A stretch of 64,000 nucleotides of DNA from Trichobilharzia regenti (lineage: Eukaryota > Platyhelminthes > Trematoda > Strigeidida > Schistosomatidae): contig OX235270.1 in assembly GCA_944472135.2 (NCBI GenBank), positions 139,577,632-139,641,631 on the forward strand. Reading direction: 5' to 3'. Positions 56,195 through 64,000 of this stretch are shown one piece after another (the first letter of the stretch is position 1; each line of letters begins with the position of its first letter). The position numbers and the translations under genes are program-made. The notes under the pieces were generated by a model. That model made no database searches. It had not been told where the DNA came from and worked only from the letters and a program-made list of their open reading frames with translations.

Positions 56195-57785
56195 ATGCAT
56201 GGAAAAACATTGAAATTATCTTCTGGTACTGATAATAAATTTAGGCCTATCGCAATTACTTCTCCTTTTTCAAAATTTGGTGAAAAAATTACTTTCACTT
56301 CGTCTTGAACCTTCATTGAAACCTTTTAATGATCCTAAACAATTTGCATATAAACATGGTCGAAGTACCTTGGATGCTGGAGTAGTCGTATATCATAATG
56401 GTGTTACTAGTTCGTGGTGCTTTCCTAGACTACACATCTGCTTTTGACTCTGTACCTAGGGGCCTTTTATTAAATATGCTATCGTTGACACAAACAGGAT
56501 CCTGGGCTAAGAGTTGGTTGCATTCCTATTTTTCTAATAGAATCCAGTATACTGTATATAATGGCAAATCTTCTTCTGCCTGGTTTACAAAATCCGGTGT
56601 TCCTCAAGGTGCCGTCTTCTCTTCTTCTTTATCTTCCTACAGAACCTGCCTCATTCAAACGAAACTAATTTTGTCAAATATGCAGATGATCTGACTGTAT
56701 CACTGCCTATCACTTCCGAGTCTGACAGCTCCAAACTTAATAGCTTTCTGTTGGACATCAACAAGTGGTCTAAGTCAAATGGTCTTATGTTAAATCCTTC
56801 CAAATGTCAGGCAGTTAACTTTACTTTCAAGCATCGACGTGACATACATGAACTAGTTAGTTCCCAAGATGCCTGTAGCATAGATGGCACTGAAATTGAA
56901 ACCAAGTCAAGCATTAAATACCTTGGATTAGTTTTTTCCTCTGACCTCTCACGGTCATCCCATATCTTATCAATCTCTAAGAAAATGTTTCGTCTTACCT
57001 TCTACATTAAAAAGTTAAGACAATCAGGTATCAACCAACCTTTAGTTTTGCAATTTTTAAACTCCTGTATTTTACCTATTGTACTCTATTGCTCTCCATT
57101 AATCTTTCCTGGGCTTCTCAAAAAGATTATATCATATTACGAAGAGTATTAAATGCTGTGAGTAGAGCTTGTGGTCTGCCACTGCATGAGCTCGCCAATA
57201 CTATAGTCGAGAGGCATATAAATTCCTGTACAAAATGGGCAAAGGCTATACTGTCAGACCCTCTGCACTCCCTTTATTCACACCTATCCCCTTGTATCTC
57301 ATCAGGTAGGACGAGAAGTCAATATAAAAAGTTATATGCTCGTACCACTAAGTACAGAAATTCTACAATACCCTATTTAGCCCGTACTTTATGTAACGAA
57401 GACTCTGTTAGACGTGAAACACATAAGTTACTATGTAATTAGCACATTGAATCGACCCTTTCATTGTTCATCTTTCTGTATTTTATGGTGTCACACTTTC
57501 TGTCGTTTAATTATAGCTTAGCGAATTTATTTTACTTGTTATTACTATTATTACCACAAGTTTATACTTTATGCATATTTTTCTCCTTATCGCATACTGT
57601 AATTTGCTACATAGCTGCTATAACAACGTTTTGTTATTATTATTATTATATAATGTTTCTTTTGTCGCTCTGAGTAAATTAGATGCAATATTGTACTGAA
57701 TGCTGAAAATTCTTTGCTGTAACATTAGTACCGATTTTGGAATAAAGCAAAATTATTAATATTATTATTATTATGTCATCGAAAA
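56195..57785 (+). pseudogene. CR1/Jockey-type copy, 5'-truncated
   Basis: Frames 56398-56694 (RT motif A FLDYTSAFDSVP and SGVPQGAVFS), 56751-57152 and 57089-57442 cover most of the RT C-terminal half. The YADD box is readable in another frame near 56680 (KYADDLTVSL). Frameshifts near 56640-56700 and 57110 disable it. The 3' end is TTTTGGAATAAAGCAAAATT with an ATT tail to 57785. Sequence is more diverged from the 34-kb copy than the 25.6-kb copy is. Confidence 0.88.
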
Positions 57786-58460
57786 TAATTCTGCGCCACT
57801 TATGCCAAGCCGAATAGACAAACTGGTTTGGAATTAAATTCTGCTCAAGTCTATACTTCTACGCTCTAGTATTTCATGAGATCATGTTTAGTGTTTATCC
57901 CAATCACAGAGGTATAGTGAAAAAGTCACCTAGTGTAAAGTGCAGATTTTATGATCTGGTTATACATACACAGCTATTCGCTGACAAATTATTATTATTA
58001 TTATTAGACAAGTCTTCCTATTTGTTGCCCTATAAAATTTCTCAATCTTAAACCTGATTGGTTAGTTTGTGCTTCTTATATTGCGTAGTCATCGTAATTT
58101 TTCACTGATCTGCTTGAATAAGTAAACATGTTCACATGAACAGGAATGTATTTGTGTTTACTAGTGTTTGTGTGTCATATTGTTATGTGTTATTAGCCAA
58201 CAATAACACGTGAATCATATATATATATATGCATAACCAAAGTGAGACTGTTTGTGGATAAACCACCTAATACGCACATTATTCATCAAATAAAAGCAAA
58301 AAAAACAAAAATAATTGAAAATTAGATTCATTTAAACACAGAAAAGTACATAATACATTTGATCAAGTCAGTGATATTAAGACAAGGCAGGACTCAGAAA
58401 AAAAACAAGAAGAAGGGAGTGACTTGACCATTGTCCCGTCCCATATAAGTCTGGCAGATT
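57786..58460. other. No recognised repeat; possible upstream region
   Basis: Apart from an ATT run near 57987-58006 and a TA run at 58217-58230, no element is recognised. It precedes the exon-like segment at 58470. Confidence 0.4.
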
Positions 58461-58469
58461 TGGACCATT

Positions 58470-58588
58470 ATGGGAAAAATACAATTTAACTTGCCAATAC
58501 CCAAATCAGACGACATGGCGAACGATAAAACTGTCGAAGATGATGGTAAACCAGTAAAAACGTCGGAAAATTCAACAATCAAAGCAAA
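58470..58588 (+). CDS. Possible host first coding exon
   Basis: An ATG at 58470 opens a frame MGKIQFNLPIPKSDDMAND continuing for 39 codons plus two bases up to a strong splice donor, AAA|GTGAGT, with GT at 58589-58590. Without splicing the frame stops two bases later (TGA at 58590-58592). The peptide is hydrophilic and Lys/Asp-rich with no family I recognise. It lies in the one long stretch free of recognised repeats. The call rests on donor quality and context only; transcript evidence is lacking. Confidence 0.3.
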
Positions 58589-58599
58589 GTGAGTTGTGC

Positions 58600-60075
58600 G
58601 AAATAATTGTTATTCTTATGCGATACAAAAATTTTATGTCCCTGATTAGTAGTAACAGTTGTTCCTTTTGTGTTAATATTATTATTAGCGAAACTTTCTT
58701 TTTTGTTTATGGAGTAAATATTCTAAGTGAATTAGTAATTTATTGGTCATGGTCATTGCAAGTGGTCATGTTACACAAATTGTTGAGTCAGTATTGTTGT
58801 TTTTAGGTGTTAGACAACGCGTAATCCCTCGTATTCATCAGAACACATAATTCAAAATACTGTGTGTCTGGGTGCTTGCTGAACAAAAAATATATTATCA
58901 GTGAAAGACGTAAGAAATCACCATGACAATTGCCTAATTATTTTCATAAACTTGAACATGATACTCCAACTTGCAGCCAGGGTTAGTAGGGGACATATTT
59001 TTTCAGGAAGACTGTTGAACAGCTGTGACAAATGTAAAAGATTCACTTGAATGTGTATTTAAACAGTTTAAACAAAGGATGAATGGTTTTATATTGGCTT
59101 AGAACATTGTCAACATGCGACATATCTTTACACAAAATGAACAGTGACGGCAATCGATTATTCCAACTTAGTCATCCTCCAATTATTTGGTTGGATAAAT
59201 TAGTTAAAGGGCAAATATTGTAACTGAAATAACTCTTTGCGAAACTTTAGGTTTTGTCGACATAGATTGTAGTGAATTAATTCCTTTGAAGACTTCTAAT
59301 GCAGGAGGATGAAGAGAGAAAGTATCGAAAGTAAGCAAATATTGATTATACTGGTTTTGTTTGATTGATATGGAGGTTTGTAGAGTGTAGTACAAACTAT
59401 TACTTTCAAAGTCATTTAACACGAATTTGCAGCTCTCGTCGTAAGCAAGTTGTCATTTAACCTGCAGACTACTATCCATACGTTTAATTATTTAGTTGTA
59501 GTCAATCAGATCGTCTGTTTTTTTTTTTTAACAAAGCAATGGCAACACACATGGAGCAGGATAAAAGGAGTACATTTCATGTCATCGGTAGACTATATCA
59601 AAGCATAGTGTGTTGTATGTATGTGTGTAGAATCATATCAGCTGGATTATTATTTGCACCACACGTCTAGTAGACCCACTGTTACAGATATACTATCCAG
59701 GAGTCAAAACCACGTTTATCACATGTACCTGCTATAGATTACCAAATACCTAAATAATACGCTCTTATACTTCACTAACAGACAAGAACAATATGTGCAC
59801 CAATCTGCTTCAATATGCTGCAAAAAGATAAAATGTTAAAATTAGACAACAATCCTGTCAATTAAGTGGTAAATATTTTTGTCTTGGCTTCTACTGTATT
59901 GCCAACATCTAAGATGCGCGCATAGGTTGAAAAATGCTATTGATTGACTCACTGCAATGCAGTATGCTTTTTCTTTGAATTGCTCATCTACAAATCCATT
60001 AACAAAATATGTAATAAGGCTCGTGGTTAAAAAGACCTAAATGACTAAAGATCACCATTAGTTTTGACGATTGTA
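58600..60075. other. No recognised repeat; possible intron
   Basis: About 1.48 kb of AT-rich DNA with an oligo-T run near 59519. I see no retroelement motif here. Confidence 0.4.
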
Positions 60076-60081
60076 TTTCAG

Positions 60082-60145
60082 CATTACAACACATTGCTCT
60101 CTCTCTCTCTCGCATTATCAACTGGTGATAATGGCAAAGAGTCAG
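60082..60145 (+). CDS. Possible host internal exon
   Basis: A 64-bp segment lies between a good acceptor (TTGTATTTCAG ending at 60081) and a donor (GTCAG|GTAAC, GT at 60146-60147). Joined in phase to the 58470 segment, it stays open and ends on a codon boundary. It contains a CT run (60098-60111), which raises the chance of a coincidental match. No domain is recognisable. Confidence 0.25.
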
Positions 60146-60304
60146 GTAACATTTTTTACTAAAAACCTAATCGTCGGAAATTTTGGCTTAATTAATGTAA
60201 AACGAGCTATGGACTGTACAGTATTCATTGAATATTTATTATTTTCCGAGTATTTGTTTTCTGGGAAATTTTTTTTTGATTAATTGAAGCATTTCATCAT
60301 GAGC

Positions 60305-60512
60305 TGACATTAGTTAGAGACATTGGAAAACCTGCAGGGAGCACTGAATAGCTGTTTCCATTGGCCTAGTTTTCGACCGGCTCTTCACCATTACGCCCAC
60401 CCACCACAAGGAATCGAACCCACGACCTTCTGGTTACAAGGTGAGCTAACTCGCAGACCATTAAGCAGCCACTGGAAACTGACCCGATCCAGTGGCCAGC
60501 CCATGAATTCTA
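60305..60512 (-). repeat. SM-alpha-like SINE, minus strand, with clear Pol III head
   Basis: The minus strand reads a tRNA-like head (TGCGAGTTAGCTCACCTTGT) and B box GGGTTCGATTCC (60409-60420 on the plus strand), then a degenerate hammerhead core with GGAAACAGC and TTTTCCAATG in the 3' part. The core is too mutated for activity. Confidence 0.75.
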
Positions 60513-60639
60513 ACTTCTGACAATTCATGACATAGCACGACCACTTCGCGCAATGTCTTCTTCGATGAGTTACTGCCTCATCTTCAACCTGTTGCGCCCT
60601 ACTGGTCGCTGCCTGAATAGGGCAAGTCGCTAGTGAGCA

Positions 60640-61090
60640 TCAGATTAATTTTCAGGTTTTGGTTTTTTGTAGGGAATTTTGTCTGAATATTTATTAAAAG
60701 AATGGTTGTTGAACAAAGAATACACCTTTCGATAACCTGCTCTTTATCATTGGGTTCTACAGTTACATATCCATCAATAATAGTGAATGAATGATTTAGT
60801 GTCATTAACAACATTAATGTTGCTGTTTAAATAACATCGAATCAATGACAATAATAATATAAATGGATTACAGTTCAGTGGCTTTAACATAACAATAAAT
60901 TGAATGGAAGAAAAATTAAGAAAAGTGACAATAATACACATGCATGAATTTATACTCTCCACTGTAGGCTGGCGAGGGCAGTAGTAATGGCTAGTTGAAC
61001 TTGCTTCTTCTGCACATGGAGTACCCGTTGTTTCATGCGAATCGCCCTAGCCAGAATCTCGACGTTTTCATCATTTCAGTCTGCTTGAGA
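60640..61090 (-). pseudogene. PLE-I C-terminus and 3' terminus, minus strand
   Basis: The minus strand reads ILARAIRMKQRVLHVQKKQV near 61000-61060, matching the C-terminus of PLE-I. The terminus at 60675-60765 carries TCGATAACCTGCT and GGTTCTACAGTTA (plus strand), as in the copy at 15-16.5 kb. Confidence 0.75.
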
Positions 61091-61257
61091 AGTACTTTTA
61101 AAAACTGATTATTGATTAGAATTACAATGAAAATTTATATACGCTAGGAGTAGATTATTGTAGTACACTATTGTAGCGGTTATATAAACTATACTATATT
61201 GAAAGGCTATGCATTAAAAAGTGTCATTTGTACCTTTTTATCCCAAAATATTATTTG

Positions 61258-61288
<31 letters not shown>

Positions 61289-61785
61289 AAAACAAATAAT
61301 CTGATATGATAATGAAACAATTCGATAGTTGATGTTTACAGTACAGTGTACAAACAGATTACAGACCTTGGTTTTTATTATTAACCTACTTATTTGTACG
61401 CATTCACGTTGAACATGGCCATTCCACCCGTTAAAAATTGAATATACACAAATCCTGATCACACACACACTGACCTTTAATTTTTGTATTTCTGTCCATT
61501 AATATACCTGAACTAGTTCAAATAATAACACTTGTCAACATTGACCAGCGGTATGAATGAATATATATATTAAATCCTCCATGGAATATATATAGCTTTG
61601 AATCTTATTGGCATATTATGCCATAAATTGTAGGTTTTCACCTTTTTTTCTGACATAAAAAGGCAAATATAAAGTCGTATTCTTATTGTTTGTGTTAAAT
61701 TTTGGCATTGTCGGAGGATGTGTGTTCATAATGAATTATTTTATAAGATTCTCAATAATGCTACGTTTTGATATAAATATAAAAC
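61091..61785. other. AT-rich spacer with TA microsatellite
   Basis: A TA run covers 61258-61282; no coding feature recognised. Confidence 0.5.
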
Positions 61786-61789
61786 TTGG

Positions 61790-61875
61790 GCACTGTGGTG
61801 GTAGAGTACAGCTCCATTGTGGATAAGATTTTATTTTGTTAAATCAAACAGTGTTATTAATATATGTGTAAAGTT
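61790..61875 (-). mobile_element. Solo PLE-C2 terminus
   Basis: Words ACTTGGGCACTGTGGTGG and GTGGATAAGATTTTATTTTG match the PLE-C2 inverted terminus; a PLE-C terminus follows directly. Confidence 0.65.
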
Positions 61876-62645
61876 TAGGCACTGTGGTAGTTTATTAGAT
61901 GTATCACACAATGAGTGAAACAGTATTATTTACTGGATGACGTGGCTTCGAACAAAATTTGTTCTTCATAATCATATCAGCTGTAATCCACGACTTCGAG
62001 ACTTGAGATTTATAGTTTTCTTTGTTCTCTCGTATTTATTGTCGCTGGGGTAGTAGAAGTTTCCAGATGTCCGGCTTGACAGGTGCTGAATCATTCCTAA
62101 TACACGTGTTTCCAGTTGATTCGATAGACAGAGCTTCTGTTATCAATCTTTTCCTCTCTACACCCTGTGACATTAGATTAGATTTTAAAACTGTCACCTT
62201 ATCCCATCATCCTAGATTGTGTGGTTGTGTATAACCGCATGTAGTGAGTGGTATACCTGAACTATTCTCCAGATTTCTTATATTATTCGGGTCAACTAAT
62301 CTAGATTTTCCCGGTAGGTTTTGTGCTGGTCCGCTAGCCTGTCTGACTGATCCCGTTCTATCACTTTGACCTATGTATTTGACGTGACAATCATTCGAGC
62401 AGGGTATTGGATAAATATTTTGTTTAACGTGTCTCACAGGTTACTTTAGCTGACCTCATTTGTTTCTAATGGAGTTTCTGCGTTTGAATGCTAGCCATTT
62501 TTATTCCTGTCTTGTTAAGAATTCTGCTTAAGGTTTCCGAAGTTCCTTCCTTGTATGGAATTACTACTGATGATTTAGCTTCCTTATTGTTGGTGTTGTC
62601 ATTATCTTGCGCATGTTTGACATGCATGTCATCACACAGTGTTGT
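61876..62645 (-). pseudogene. PLE-C endonuclease half, minus strand
   Basis: Minus frame 62207-62437 carries HVKYIGQSDRTGSVRQ and SRLVDPNNIRNLE. Downstream (62022-62200) this copy keeps the unshifted C-terminal reading ERLITEALSIEST-like through DIWKLLLPQ, unlike the 39-48 kb copies. Upstream, 62466-62640 holds the HVKHAQDNDNTNNKEAKSS linker. Confidence 0.8.
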
Positions 62646-63600
62646 ACAATACAGCTCTGTAGTGTGAAAGATCTGGTGGAACCAATCAAACAAAATAATA
62701 TAGTTTACAAAATACATTGCAATGACTGTGAGTTAGATGAACTACATAGGTCAAACTAGTAGATCAGGAGCAGTGAGATTATCAGAATATAAAATTTTAG
62801 CTAAGGTTAGAACGATTGACCCCACCTGTGAAGATAAGTAATTTAGCAGAAAGCTCAGCACTACATTGCACTGCATGCATTCAGACAACTGCACATTAGG
62901 GTGGGGTAAGGTTAAAATTCTAAGAAGTAATAAAGGTAGGCGGAGAGAGAGAGAGAGAGTGATTACTGAATCCTGGTTCATTGAATAGTCTACTCCCAGC
63001 ACACGCAACAGAGATGACTCCATGCAAATACCACAAATATGGAAGATATTATTACCAGTCATATTGGAGAATAATACATAATGTTCAAGTATATTGAATT
63101 CGCATTAGGATTGATGATTGCTTTTTCCTTCACGTTCCCAGTGGAACATAGGGCCTCAAGCTAGTGGCTTGAAGTTTCCGTAGCAGTGTTTATTTTACAG
63201 GATGGGGTTGCTAGCCTCATGCCCAACCTTTCCTCTTTACCAGCATTATTTCTGGCTCAGAAAGGCAAAGGAGTGCGTCGGTCGGGGATTGAACTTCGGA
63301 CCATGTGCATGGTCGGCGGGCGTCCTAACCGCTATAACACTGACGCACTTCGCATTATAACATTCTAACAAGTTATTTATTTTACTATCAAAAACGCCTT
63401 ATTTCCCATCCTACTGCATCTTATCTATAAGACTACTATTTTTTTCTAAATATACATATCATTCAAATGTCTAGTCAATTTTACTCACGTATGTAAATGA
63501 AGGAAAAAGTTATGTGAGTGACTTATTATGATTATGAGTGGCAACAGATTGCGCCCGAAACGTGATTTATCAAAATAAAATCTTCTCCATAATGGAATGC
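62640..63600 (+). pseudogene. PLE-C2 endonuclease half, head-to-head, with SINE insertion
   Basis: Aligned with 43245-43985: a decayed YIGQTSR word near 62735-62770, NCTLGWG-like, ERERERVITESWFIE near 62945-62985. A SINE-1b insertion at 63108-63348 splits the 3' part, which resumes to CCCGAAACG near 63555. Confidence 0.75.
63108..63348 (-). repeat. SINE-1b: SINE-1 head with an RTE-like 3' end
   Basis: Minus strand: tRNA-like head like SINE-1 (GCGGTTAGGACGCCCGCCGA, B-box region AAGTTCAATCCC), but a different body that ends GAGGCCCTATGTTCCACTGG and a GAAGGAAAAAG tail. Flanked by TTCGCATTA at 63099-63107 and 63349-63357. The paralogous locus near 43.71 kb lacks the insertion. Confidence 0.85.
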
Positions 63601-64000
63601 TACGTTTTGTACAGAAGAGATTAGTACTTGCATTACTTAATACCTTTCTATGGATAGTGGCTATATACCTCTAGATGAGATTCAATAGGAAGTATTTACT
63701 AAACGCACTGTCCAATGTTGTTAGAAGGTTGAAGGCAATCAGCAGGAAGCCTTTGAACTAACAGAGGACCAGATCCAGTGCACAAGTTCCTAACTAGTAT
63801 CCAGTCCAATCAAAAGTATACTATCTACACCATTCAATAATCTGAATAAACAGTCAACTATAGTTTCAGAATAGCGGCAGTCCCCACGCATGAATTTTAT
63901 TGATTTCAGTAGGCATCTTATAAACTGAGTCCTACATAAAATATAATCAGTCATCCGGCGACTGGACCAATTTGGTCTGTCTGAAGGACACTACCGGTCG
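63566..64000 (+). repeat. Direct repeat, copy 2 (reaches window end)
   Basis: Almost identical to 43957-44402; starts in the PLE-C2 terminus at TTTATCAAAATAAAATC and is cut by the window edge. Confidence 0.88.

Noticed and set aside
60409..60480. tRNA gene on the minus strand
   Set aside because: B box is good, but the sequence continues into a hammerhead-type SINE body.

Overview
The window looks like a repeat-dense stretch of a blood-fluke (Schistosoma-like flatworm) genome. It is AT-rich and eukaryotic, with no operons and almost no host coding sequence. Nearly everything recognisable is retroelement: Penelope-like elements (PLEs: reverse transcriptase plus C-terminal GIY-YIG endonuclease), RTE-type and CR1/Jockey-type non-LTR elements, and several tRNA-derived SINE families. 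One SINE family carries degenerate hammerhead-ribozyme cores like those known from the schistosome SM-alpha SINE. The organism call is inference from this repeat spectrum. Family labels used here (PLE-A to PLE-I, RTE-1, RTE-2, SINE-1 to SINE-3) are working names for this window only.

Layout. 1-10.7 kb: PLE-A and PLE-B tails, an RTE-1 copy nested in PLE-B, palindromic PLE-F and PLE-D termini, an RTE-2 piece and a PLE-E endonuclease end. 10.8-16.5 kb: SINE-2, then three PLE copies bounded by inverted terminal repeats (PLE-C1, PLE-H with an intact 336-codon frame and a 12-bp target-site duplication, PLE-I). 16.9-24.4 kb: more PLE-E and PLE-C copies, two of them internally inverted, then RTE-1 pieces in both orientations. 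24.9-27.4 kb: PLE-A split by a CR1 copy. 27.9-33.1 kb: PLE-F, PLE-D and two strongly decayed minus-strand PLEs. 33.9-37.4 kb: an inverted pair of hammerhead SINEs and the best CR1 copy (AP endonuclease plus a 638-codon RT frame). 37.4-50.7 kb: RTE-1 fragments, five related PLE-C copies, SINE-3 and a PLE-A palindrome. 51.8-57.8 kb: two more CR1 copies, RTE-2 and PLE pieces. 57.8-60.3 kb: the only long stretch without recognised repeats, holding two exon-like segments that may belong to a host gene. 60.3-64 kb: SINE, PLE-I and PLE-C material that partly duplicates 42.6-44.4 kb.

The working system is element-driven. PLEs supply RT and endonuclease; most copies are 5'-truncated and start with an inverted copy of their own 3' end. 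RTE-1 probably serves as partner for one SINE subfamily, whose 3' end resembles RTE-1's 3' end. Three pairs of distant tracts are almost identical (777 bp, about 855 bp and more than 430 bp), and in two of them identity drops sharply at the edge, which suggests recent DNA-level copying, gene conversion or assembly duplication on top of retrotransposition.

Limits: no alignment or database search was run. Family names, clades and percentage identities are read by eye.
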